This document shows, in pieces, positions 7,757 through 13,722 of a stretch of 15,364 nucleotides of DNA. Both the position numbers and the translations under genes were made by a program. A model generated the notes under the pieces. It ran no database searches. It had not been told where the DNA came from and saw only the letters and a program-made list of their open reading frames with translations. Origin of the DNA: Desulfobacterales bacterium (lineage in GTDB: Bacteria; Desulfobacterota; Desulfobacteria; Desulfobacterales; JAUCGF01); contig JAOZRC010000047.1 of the NCBI GenBank assembly GCA_029940345.1, forward strand, positions 1 to 15,364, in the 5' to 3' direction. Position 1 is the stretch's first letter; each line of letters starts with the position of its first letter.

Positions 7757-9316
7757 TTGTACAAAGCCATTATTATCGAAATCAAACTTCATGCCTGCAT
7801 CAAAGGCAACTTTGCCAAAAAACGCCGTACCTGCCGCAAACACCTTGGCATCGTGCTTATTCTTATTCTTGCTATAACGATACGAATGATCTATTTCGTT
7901 GGCTTCGGTCTCGGCGATGACACAGGCTATTTCACTTTAACCACCCAAATTTTGAACGGGCATTGGGTTTCATACACCTATCTGAACCAATACGCCTACA
8001 GGCCGCTCCTCCTTTTAAGCACCGCGGGATCTTTCAAACTGTTCGGAATCAACGAATTTGCCTTTATCCTCCCTGTTTTGCTGGCATCCGCTGGAAGCAT
8101 AATTGTTGCTTACCATCTTGGTAAGTTGCTGTCAGACCATAAGGAGGGCATGATGGCGGCACTCGCTCTGGCGATCTATCCATTTAATGTTTTCAATTCG
8201 GTCACCTATGACAATGATGTGATCATTGCCTTTTTCATGGGAATAGTGATGCTTTTCTTTTTGAAAGCCAGGCGGATGGAATTATCAAAGCAACCTATAT
8301 ATTATATCTTTGCAGGATTTTTTCTTGTCATCGCCTATCTTTTTAAAATGACCTCGCTACTCCTGCTCGGGGTGATAGGCTTAATCACACTGATCGAAAC
8401 AGTCTGGTACAGAAAAAATTTAAAACAGCTGTGGTTTTACGCTTCCTTTATGCTCTTTTTTTTCATAGTCCTTTGTTTTTACAAATTACAGACGGGGGAA
8501 TTTCTACGGCATTTTTACGCGGAAAAGATTTACTATGACACATACATTCCAGATTACTATCTGACGGGAAACTTTAATGTAAAACAGATGCTTCTCCATT
8601 ATCCGCACTATATGTTCAGGAAATCAGTCTTTGGTGAGGTAAATTTTTTTCAGTTCGGTCTCTATTTTTACTTCTTTCTGCCTGCCTTGCTTATTCTGCT
8701 GTGGAAAAATGCAAACCGAGGATACAGCCTCTTGCTGCTTTGGTGGTTCTTTCTCCTGTTTTTTTGGCTTGAGTTCATGCCAAGCAATTGGGACCCGTAT
8801 TATTTGCCAATTCCGCGACAGGAAAGGTATTTAGAAATTATCACTCTCCCGATAGTCCTTACAATCGGCTGGTTTTCAGCTTGGATTGTTCGTAGGTCCC
8901 GAACCGCTTTTATTTTAATGGTCGTTGTGCTGATTTCCACTTCCCTGTATAATACGCACATCCGGCATACGTTTGTGAATGATTCCATAGCTGATTTAAA
9001 GCGCGCCTCAAAATGGCTTTGCGATCAGAAGGCCAAGCAGGTTTATGTGGATATTCCGGCGTGGCCCCACATTTTCTTTTTTACATACGGTTGTCACATA
9101 AATGTGCAACGATTTGATGATATCCATAAAAGGAAACCCGACCAAGGGGCTTATATCTTATCCGGTGGAAGCAGGATATATCTGTGGGATGATCGTTTGA
9201 TCAGAACAATAGACGATGCATCGATTGGGTGTAATCTTACTAAAATTATGGAATACACGGAAAGACTGACGCCGAAACGAAAAGGGCCGCTGGAAATATT
9301 TCGCTGTGATGACTGA
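7757..9316 (+). CDS. Second GT-C family glycosyltransferase (PMT-like), polytopic membrane protein
   Basis: The 519-residue protein shares its general plan with the preceding gene but not its detailed sequence. It has a basic N-terminus, a first membrane segment near 30-48, then GFGLGDDTGYF with the acidic pair D54-D55 in the first external loop. About nine to eleven further hydrophobic segments follow, then a soluble tail of ~125 residues containing KASKWL-like and IPAWPHIFFFTYGC stretches. The frame opens with TTG at 7757, five bases after the previous stop. No Shine-Dalgarno is visible, and the next in-frame ATG (codon 44) would cut into the first membrane helix, so TTG by coupling is the best guess. 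The role is presumed to be transfer of a lipid-linked sugar outside the membrane. It is likely the last gene of the group. Confidence 0.75.
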   Translation: MYKAIIIEIKLHACIKGNFAKKRRTCRKHLGIVLILILAITIRMIYFVGFGLGDDTGYFTLTTQILNGHWVSYTYLNQYAYRPLLLLSTAGSFKLFGINEFAFILPVLLASAGSIIVAYHLGKLLSDHKEGMMAALALAIYPFNVFNSVTYDNDVIIAFFMGIVMLFFLKARRMELSKQPIYYIFAGFFLVIAYLFKMTSLLLLGVIGLITLIETVWYRKNLKQLWFYASFMLFFFIVLCFYKLQTGEFLRHFYAEKIYYDTYIPDYYLTGNFNVKQMLLHYPHYMFRKSVFGEVNFFQFGLYFYFFLPALLILLWKNANRGYSLLLLWWFFLLFFWLEFMPSNWDPYYLPIPRQERYLEIITLPIVLTIGWFSAWIVRRSRTAFILMVVVLISTSLYNTHIRHTFVNDSIADLKRASKWLCDQKAKQVYVDIPAWPHIFFFTYGCHINVQRFDDIHKRKPDQGAYILSGGSRIYLWDDRLIRTIDDASIGCNLTKIMEYTERLTPKRKGPLEIFRCDD

Positions 9317-9602
9317 TTCTCGGTGGGCATCTTATTCAAATCATATGGTGTTATCGTAGCCGTTCATTCCTTCCCCTAAATGGAACGGCATGGGATTTGC
9401 ATTTTAGCCCATTAGTCTGTAGTTCGGGTTACGCTTCGCTAACTCGACCTGCGAATTTTTCAACCGCACAGGTCGACAATGCGACCTGCGTGATTGACAT
9501 AAAATGTAGGGTGGGCAGCGTTTTTTTAACCTGTACGGTTCATACCTGATGACAGCGCAAAGCGACATACTCCGTTAAATGAAACCGCTTTTGCCCACCG
9601 GT
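9317..9602. other. Non-coding stretch with repeat fragments
   Basis: No believable gene is seen. It contains a weak inverted repeat GCCGTTC/GAACGGC (9359-9365, 9383-9389) without a T-run, and a TCGGGTTACGCTTCGCTAAC segment (9424-9443) of a kind common in dispersed bacterial repeats. A short hairpin CAGGTCG/CGACCTG lies at 9469-9475 and 9482-9488. ATGTAGGGTGGGCA (9504-9517) is identical to the end of the element at 13723. No clear terminator for the GT-C gene is visible. Confidence 0.5.
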
Positions 9603-9641
9603 TTATATCGATACGGCAGGCATTGCCGACAAAGATCTGTG
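9504..9641. repeat. Degenerate copy of the GTAGGGTGGGC repeat family
   Basis: It starts with ATGTAGGGTGGGCA (9504-9517) and contains TGCCCACC (9592-9599). It ends with a 35-base segment (9607-9641) that matches 10609-10643 at 32 of 35 positions. The same modules, GGTGGGCAT.GCCG and CTTTGTCGG, occur in the element at 13723-13901. The right edge lies inside the coding relic that starts at 9806 and supplies its last codons. Confidence 0.6.
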
Positions 9642-9806
9642 ACCTGCGGCAGGTCCTGCGAATTCGACGGTTTCAACAGCCGGCTTCCCCTTATGCCGTT
9701 CAAAAGTGACTGGCCCGAACACGTTAAATTCGGCAGCACGGACATAACCTGTAAGAATGCCTATCATAAAAATAAGCCCGGCGATATTCAAAATTTTTCT
9801 TTGCAT
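9603..9806 (-). pseudogene. 5' fragment of an exported protein gene, cut off by a repeat
   Basis: The start at 9806 is chosen because AAGGAGGAG lies just upstream, a very strong ribosome binding site; a longer frame from 9866 would begin inside the terminator hairpin. The first ~24 residues (MQRKILNIAGLIFMIGILTGYVRA) are a classic signal peptide with cleavage near YVRA-AEF. The next segment, EFNVFGPVTFERHKGKPAVETVEF, resembles the mature N-terminus of large secreted surface proteins that I recall from delta-proteobacteria (FGP.TF.R..GKP pattern). From about residue 50 the frame is encoded by a dispersed repeat (9607-9641 and adjoining bases), and it stops at 67 residues. The rest of the gene is not found leftwards. 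A promoter, cyclic-di-GMP riboswitch and terminator precede it. The family assignment is tentative; the truncation is directly seen. Confidence 0.6.
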
Positions 9807-9850
9807 CTTCTCCTCCTTTTCAGTGATTGACAGACACTTGAAATACAAAC

Positions 9851-9880
9851 AAAAAAAGCCCGGCAAAAATATTGCCGGGC
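9851..9880 (-). terminator. Intrinsic terminator between riboswitch and the truncated gene
   Basis: A perfect 9-bp stem (9858-9866 with 9872-9880, GCCCGGCAA/TTGCCGGGC) has a 5-base loop. Read on the minus strand it is followed by seven T residues (9857-9851). It lies 45 bases before the start codon at 9806 and about 110 bases after the GEMM aptamer. It could therefore be the expression platform of the riboswitch, or simply end read-through from the operon to the right. Confidence 0.8.
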
Positions 9881-9989
9881 TTTAAAAACGTTGTAATATA
9901 GGGAAAGGTTACAGAAGCTGATGATATATATATATGGCTGTATCAGATATAGGACGGGTATGATGAAGGGATTGAAAACAGCTTTTCAT

Positions 9990-10072
9990 TTTCAGTAACC
10001 TCGCTATCCGGGTGTCTGTCCCGGACCGAAAGTTTTGCGTCCCTGTCTTGCGACAGGTTTGCCTTTGTCGGT
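9990..10072 (-). ncRNA. Cyclic di-GMP-I (GEMM) riboswitch aptamer
   Basis: Read on the minus strand, the class I cyclic-di-GMP aptamer modules appear in order. GGCAAACC (10063-10056) comes first. P2 has a 5-bp stem CTGTC/GACAG closed by a GCAA tetraloop (10056-10043). GGGACGCAAA follows at 10043-10034. P3 has a perfect CCGGG/CCCGG stem (10024-10020 with 10012-10008). GATAGCGAGGTTACTG (10008-9993) is the 3' junction, matching the canonical GGUAGC.GGGUUACC. The GNRA loop of P2 is the element that docks into P3 in this family. Downstream on the same strand lie a terminator and the start of an exported protein, the usual setting for these switches. Outer P1 pairing looks short, so the exact ends are approximate. 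Confidence 0.9.
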
Positions 10073-10106
10073 TGAAGCCGGTGTCTGTTTATGCTACAAG
10101 CAATAA

Positions 10107-10134
10107 ATTATAGTTTGTATGCAAAAATTGTGCG
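10107..10134 (-). promoter_or_regulatory. Promoter for the GEMM-controlled transcript
   Basis: A perfect TATAAT (10112-10107 on the minus strand) lies 35 to 40 bases before the riboswitch aptamer. A weak -35 candidate, CGCACA (10134-10129), is 16 bases upstream. Transcription would start near 10100. The -35 side lies a few bases from the edge of the palindromic element starting at 10141. Confidence 0.5.
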
Positions 10135-10140
10135 ATATTT

Positions 10141-10279
10141 GGCATCCTTCATTTTCCGCTTAACACTTTAAAGGAGTGCTGAACCAAAGGTTTAGCGTTT
10201 ACGCTGGCCTTTGCTAAACCTTCGGTTCAGCACTCCCCATGAAAGTGTAAACTACTTTTAAGCTATTATGAAGGATGCC
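10141..10279. repeat. Complete GGCATCCTTCA-family nested palindrome (copy B, 139 bp)
   Basis: Perfect terminal inverted repeats GGCATCCTTCA (10141-10151) and TGAAGGATGCC (10269-10279) flank the element. Sub-terminal arms pair as well: CTTAA.ACACTTT on the left, and AAAGTGTAAACTACTTTTAAG on the right. The core is a hairpin with a 24-position stem and one mismatch (10173-10196 with 10213-10236, starting GGAGTGCTGAACC) around a 16-base loop. No protein is encoded. It looks like a small non-autonomous mobile element. Confidence 0.85.
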
Positions 10280-10465
10280 CGATATTTCAAAGTCTATTTT
10301 TCATCGAAATATAACACGCTGTATTTTCATATAAAAACTTTTTATTTTTGTCATCGAGAATACCTGCGGCAGGTGTCAGCCACACAGAAATGTGACATTT
10401 TTTGTATTTTTCATGACAATAATTGTTACAATCGACGAGTGGGCGGACTTTTCATAGGAATTTTT
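10280..10465. other. AT-rich spacer between two palindromic elements
   Basis: I see no gene, RNA or convincing terminator here. It carries CCTGCGGCAGG (10371-10381), a sequence also present within the relic region near 9645-9655, in an otherwise AT-rich background. Confidence 0.4.
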
Positions 10466-10608
10466 GGCATCCTTCAATTTGCCTTAAAAGTGGTTTACAC
10501 TTTTCTTCGAAATGCCAAACTTACAGGTTGGCGGTTGATAAGCAGCTATGCTGGTAACTGCCAAACTGTAAGTTTGGCACTCCGTTTTTAAAGTATAAAC
10601 CGTTTTTT
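10466..10608. repeat. GGCATCCTTCA-family nested palindrome (copy C, right end replaced)
   Basis: The left end GGCATCCTTCA (10466-10476) and the block CCTTAAAAGTGGTTTACAC are present. The core hairpin begins with a perfect 13-bp pair TGCCAAACTTACA (10513-10525 with 10567-10579), continues imperfectly inwards to a 24-position stem, and ends with CACTCC (10579-10584). The right sub-terminal arm (AAAGTATAAACCG) remains, but the expected GAAGGATGCC end is absent. Instead, the segment at 10609 belonging to another repeat family begins. The core sequence is unrelated to that of copy B. Confidence 0.75.
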
Positions 10609-10682
10609 ATCGAAACGGCAGGCATTTCCGACAAAGATATGTGCTTTGTACACCGGTTTTTTCCGGCAATGCCCACCTGCAA
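10609..10682. repeat. Fragment of the GTAGGGTGGGC repeat family
   Basis: The first 35 bases (10609-10643) match 9607-9641 at 32 positions. GGCAGGCATTTCCGACAAAG and the downstream CCGGCAATGCCCACC form an imperfect hairpin, like the better-preserved one inside 13723-13901. It abuts copy C directly, as if one repeat had inserted into or recombined with the other. Confidence 0.55.
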
Positions 10683-10713
10683 CCTTCTGCGAAGATGAAT
10701 AAGCAATATTTCA

Positions 10714-10740
10714 GACCGGCGCAAGCGCCGGTCTTTTTTT
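10714..10740 (+). terminator. Intrinsic terminator, convergent to the bam cluster
   Basis: An 8-bp stem (GACCGGCG 10714-10721, CGCCGGTC 10726-10733) with a CAAG loop is followed by seven T on the plus strand. It sits two bases from the 3' end of the minus-strand DUF35 gene. Read on the minus strand the trailing tract (TGAAATATTGC) is poor in T, so the good orientation faces transcripts coming from the left, where no gene is found. It may act in both directions with unequal strength. Confidence 0.65.
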
Positions 10741-10742
10741 CG

Positions 10743-11174
10743 CTACGCTTTTTGAAACGTATAAGTCAGTTGTCCGTTTTTAGTTTCAGTCACAACCGCC
10801 TTCATATTCATATCCACCTTTAATGCATCTGATGGAACTGAGCCGTCGATGCGTCCAAACACTTTAAAATCGCCGAAATCCACCAAGGCGATGGTATAAG
10901 GCAGATCAGCTTTAAAACCGGAAGGCGCATATTTCAGCGCACTGTAACTTACCAGTTTCCCGGCGCCGGTCACTTCGAACCACTCCATATCACTGTCCAG
11001 CGAATGATAGCAATCCGCCCGTGGAGGGAAAAACTTCACGCCGCAGGTTTTGCAGCGAGCGCCCATTAATTTACCCTGTTCCAGATAATCAATAAAATCG
11101 TTCACACGCGTTACATCCGTGAAACTCACGGTTCCGAATTTGTTAAACCGCGCATCTATTTCCTTTTTGGCCAT
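10743..11174 (-). CDS. DUF35 Zn-ribbon/OB-fold protein, thiolase partner
   Basis: The length of 143 residues is normal for the family. Residues ~35-60 are the rubredoxin-like zinc ribbon (C41, C44 in ARCKTCG; C55 in FPPRADC). Residues ~64-140 are the OB-fold with the typical EWFEVTGAGKLVSYSAL and DFGDFKVFGRIDG strands. The usual second CxxC is degenerate: where relatives read CPxC, this protein reads CYHS, leaving three Cys and a His (H57) as possible ligands. DUF35 proteins bind SCPx/archaeal-type thiolases and HMG-CoA synthase and shape or bridge the CoA pocket. The ATG follows the thiolase stop after two bases and has GGAGAG upstream, partly inside the thiolase end, so the pair is coupled. 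BbsA of the benzylsuccinate pathway is a known example of such a thiolase subunit. Confidence 0.88.
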   Translation of the reverse strand: MAKKEIDARFNKFGTVSFTDVTRVNDFIDYLEQGKLMGARCKTCGVKFFPPRADCYHSLDSDMEWFEVTGAGKLVSYSALKYAPSGFKADLPYTIALVDFGDFKVFGRIDGSVPSDALKVDMNMKAVVTETKNGQLTYTFQKA

Positions 11175-11176
11175 AA

Positions 11177-12346
11177 TTAATCTCTCCCTAAAATGGTAAC
11201 GTGTCCGTACAGGCCGACCCCACCAATGTTATGCACCAGACCGATAGCCGGGTCCTTTACCTGGATTTCACCTGCTTCACCGCGTAATTGAAGAACAACA
11301 GTTCTGATTTGGGAACCGCCCGTGGCTCCGATCGGATGTCCTTTGGAAAGCAAGCCACCGTCAACATTCACCGGAATGCGGCCCTCTTTATACGTTTCTT
11401 TGGAACGAATCAAGGCCGCACCTTCACCCGGTTTGGCAAACCCTAAATTTTCATACGCCATAATTTCGGCGATGGTGAAACAATCATGAACTTCGGCCAC
11501 ATCAATATCCTGGGCAGTGACGCCGGCCATTTTATACGCTTGTTGCGCGGATTGTTGCGCTACGGCCAGACCGTGCAGTTGATCACGTCCGGCCATGTTC
11601 ACCGGTGCCGAAGCTGAACCTAAGCCCTTTATCCAAATCGGTTTAGAGCTTAACGCCTTGGCCTTATCTTCACTGGCAACAATAATACAGGAACTGCCAT
11701 CCGCATTGGCGCAGCAATCGCCGCCTCGCAACGGCGAGGCCACAGGACCGCCAACAAATCCTTCGGTTTCTTCAAATTGTTCCATTGTAATCTGTTTGCG
11801 AAACACGCCTTTTTCATTCAGGGGGCCGTAAGTGGCGGCTTTCACGCGCACAGCGGCCAGGTCTTCAAGCGTTGTGCCGTATTTGGCCATGTGCGCCTGG
11901 GCGTGCATCGCGTAATAGGCGGGCATCATGGTTCCAAAAGGAGATTCCCATTGGATGTCCGCGCCGCGCCCCATACGTTCCTGCGATTCGGCTGAAGAAA
12001 GCTGTGACATGATTTGAAATCCCAAAACCATGACCACATCGTGCAGACCGGATTTGACCAGGGAATAGGCCAATTTTAGCCCCGTACTGCTGGAAGCGCA
12101 CAGCGATTCAGCATAAAACGTCGGCTGCGGATTCAATCCCAGGTACTCGGCTATCACACCGGCCGGTGAGCGTTGTTTATCATATTCGGGCGCTGAACAC
12201 ACAACTGTGGCGTCGATGGCGTCAACACCGATTTGGGCGTCTTGCATCGCTTCTTTAAAACCCTCAAAGGCCAGTTCGCGGACAGACCCCGGGTAGGTGC
12301 GCACAAATTTGCTTTGTCCCACGCCGATAATTCCGACTTTACTCAT
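11177..12346 (-). CDS. SCPx/archaeal-type thiolase (acyl-CoA acetyltransferase) of the bam cluster
   Basis: The protein has 389 residues. The nucleophile is C83 in AESLCASSSTG. HDCF (H288) is the SCPx-type motif, and GHPIGATG (H337) is the conserved catalytic His loop. Where classical thiolases carry the second catalytic Cys (CxG) near the C-terminus, this one has HNIGGVG (N373), as in archaeal and SCPx-related thiolases that work with a DUF35 partner. That partner follows two bases downstream. The start has AAAGGA about seven bases upstream. Placed after the ring-opening hydrolase, the enzyme could cleave 3-oxopimeloyl-CoA to glutaryl-CoA and acetyl-CoA. A benzoylsuccinyl-CoA or other aromatic side-chain thiolase role, as for BbsAB, is an alternative. 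Substrate assignment is inference from context. Confidence 0.88.
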   Translation of the reverse strand: MSKVGIIGVGQSKFVRTYPGSVRELAFEGFKEAMQDAQIGVDAIDATVVCSAPEYDKQRSPAGVIAEYLGLNPQPTFYAESLCASSSTGLKLAYSLVKSGLHDVVMVLGFQIMSQLSSAESQERMGRGADIQWESPFGTMMPAYYAMHAQAHMAKYGTTLEDLAAVRVKAATYGPLNEKGVFRKQITMEQFEETEGFVGGPVASPLRGGDCCANADGSSCIIVASEDKAKALSSKPIWIKGLGSASAPVNMAGRDQLHGLAVAQQSAQQAYKMAGVTAQDIDVAEVHDCFTIAEIMAYENLGFAKPGEGAALIRSKETYKEGRIPVNVDGGLLSKGHPIGATGGSQIRTVVLQLRGEAGEIQVKDPAIGLVHNIGGVGLYGHVTILGRD

Positions 12347-12409
12347 TCTTTTTTCCTTTCGTTATTTTGCAACTTTGGAGCTTGTCTCTCACTTCGGCTA
12401 TTTTAATCA

Positions 12410-12484
12410 AACCACGAAATACACGAAACATACGAAAAGAGATTGAATAATATATTTTTCGTGTGTTTCGTGTATTTCGTGGTT
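12410..12484. repeat. Long palindrome between bamA and the thiolase gene
   Basis: Two 29-base arms (12410-12438 and 12456-12484) are inverted copies with one mismatch. The left arm starts AACCACGAAATACACGAAAC, the right ends with its inverse TTTCGTGTATTTCGTGGTT, and the loop is 17 bases. It fills the 191-base spacer between two genes read in the same direction. There is no T-run typical of a terminator on the minus strand. I recall AACCACGAAATACACGAAA palindromes as frequent in sulfate-reducer genomes. It might tune expression or mRNA decay between the genes. Confidence 0.8.
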
Positions 12485-12537
12485 AAAAAACAGGGCTGCC
12501 TCTAGCTTCGGCGATTAGAACAATGATCCCCCGAATT

Positions 12538-13677
12538 TCAAGATTCTTTGGGTTCTCCCAAAACTTCCGCAAACATATCATCATTCCAAAGCTTGGATTG
12601 CTCAATGTTTTGACGGAATTTTATAAAATCAATCGTATCCTGTCCGGTTATTCTTTTGGTATTGAAAGCGCCGAAACCTAAAAATGCTTCTCCGCTCATA
12701 TTGGCAGCCAGCCAGTGGCGGTTGTCATTTTTGGTTGTGTCCCAGAAAAATTTCTTCTTCTGCCGAATGCTATCCAAAGATTTCGTAAGGCAACCGGGAA
12801 ACAGGTTGGCAAATTGCCATATAATCTGATCGGTTTCTTTATCTAAAAGCTCAAAATCTGCATCAGCTTGATGCTTTCTGACCAGCGCGCGAGCTTCTTT
12901 TAACGCAGCGCCCTTTTTAAATTCACCATAAACGATCTCCCCGTCATCAATAAATTGCTCGGTTTCAATCATGGGATTGCGCACCCATTGGCCATCAATT
13001 TTTAACACCGGTACGACCTTGCTGATAAGCGTTTTGAATTTCATTTTATAGGCCGACCACATTTCACAGGAGATGCAGCTCCACATCGCATCTTCAATAC
13101 TGAGATACCAAGGCAGAAAATCACTTGAACCGCCAACCGCCGCCGAACCATGACGCGGCCCGGCCTGTCCGAAAATCGCCAAATCCGAAGTCACGGTCAG
13201 ATCACAGGCCATTCCGATCTCCTGGCCGCCAGCCACGCGCATCCCGTTGACACGGTTAATGACCGGTTTTTTGCATGCCAGGATTGAGTCCACCATGTGA
13301 TTGAAAAGTTCCATGTACTGGCCGTATTCGTCTGGGCGCTGACTGTAGAATTCGCTGTATTCCTTGGTGTTGCCGCCCGTGCAAAACGCATAGGGGCCTG
13401 TGCCGGTAAACACCACAGCAATGATGCTGCGGTCAAGTGAGGCGTTTTCCATGCCGGCAATCACACCTTTCACCATGTCGGTCGTATAAGAGTTGTACTG
13501 TTTCGGATTGTTTAAACGAATATGGGCGACATATAATCTGTCAACCACTTTGTCGTCAGGACCTTTTAAAGGTCGTTTTTCATAAACAACACAGGGGGCT
13601 TCCGTTCCCCAGTGGACATCCGTATGTAATGAGTGATCTTTGCGTTCATTGTCTCGTGGCATCCATTCTAAAGCCAT
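12538..13677 (-). CDS. bamA: 6-oxocyclohex-1-ene-1-carbonyl-CoA hydrolase
   Basis: The 379-residue protein of the crotonase superfamily has the length of known BamA/Oah enzymes. It performs water addition to 6-oxocyclohex-1-ene-1-carbonyl-CoA and hydrolytic opening of the ring to 3-hydroxypimeloyl-CoA, a hallmark of the anaerobic benzoyl-CoA pathway. Visible crotonase features are AHIRLNNPKQYNSYTTDM (51-68), the oxyanion-hole segments CTGGN (99-103) and GMRVAGGQE (145-153), and the BamA-specific stretch QAGPRHGSAAVGGSSDFLPWYL (171-192). A C-terminal helical extension contains LFPGCLTKSLDSIRQKKKFFWD. The start ATG has AAGGAG seven bases upstream. It lies between the dehydrogenase that makes its substrate and a thiolase. 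This gene is a widely used marker of anaerobic aromatic degradation, so the assignment is strong. Confidence 0.95.
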   Translation of the reverse strand: MALEWMPRDNERKDHSLHTDVHWGTEAPCVVYEKRPLKGPDDKVVDRLYVAHIRLNNPKQYNSYTTDMVKGVIAGMENASLDRSIIAVVFTGTGPYAFCTGGNTKEYSEFYSQRPDEYGQYMELFNHMVDSILACKKPVINRVNGMRVAGGQEIGMACDLTVTSDLAIFGQAGPRHGSAAVGGSSDFLPWYLSIEDAMWSCISCEMWSAYKMKFKTLISKVVPVLKIDGQWVRNPMIETEQFIDDGEIVYGEFKKGAALKEARALVRKHQADADFELLDKETDQIIWQFANLFPGCLTKSLDSIRQKKKFFWDTTKNDNRHWLAANMSGEAFLGFGAFNTKRITGQDTIDFIKFRQNIEQSKLWNDDMFAEVLGEPKES

Positions 13678-13722
13678 ATTTTATCTCCTTGCTTAATTAA
13701 TTGATATGTATAGTTGAATTGT

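Noticed and set aside
9329..9341. ATCTTATTCAAAT, identical to the outer arm at 4141-4153
   Set aside because: Only 13 AT-rich bases without the rest of the element; may be a solo fragment but chance cannot be excluded.
9807..9866. Upstream extension of the truncated exported protein to an ATG at 9866
   Set aside because: The extra 20 residues are encoded by the terminator and leader; the strong Shine-Dalgarno and signal peptide point to 9806.
10268..10591. 107-codon plus-strand frame
   Set aside because: It begins in the right end of repeat copy B and runs through copy C; no signal for translation.
10141..10608. Possible CRISPR array, because similar blocks recur at 10141 and 10466
   Set aside because: Only two long palindromic copies with irregular spacing, no regular short repeats or spacers and no cas genes.
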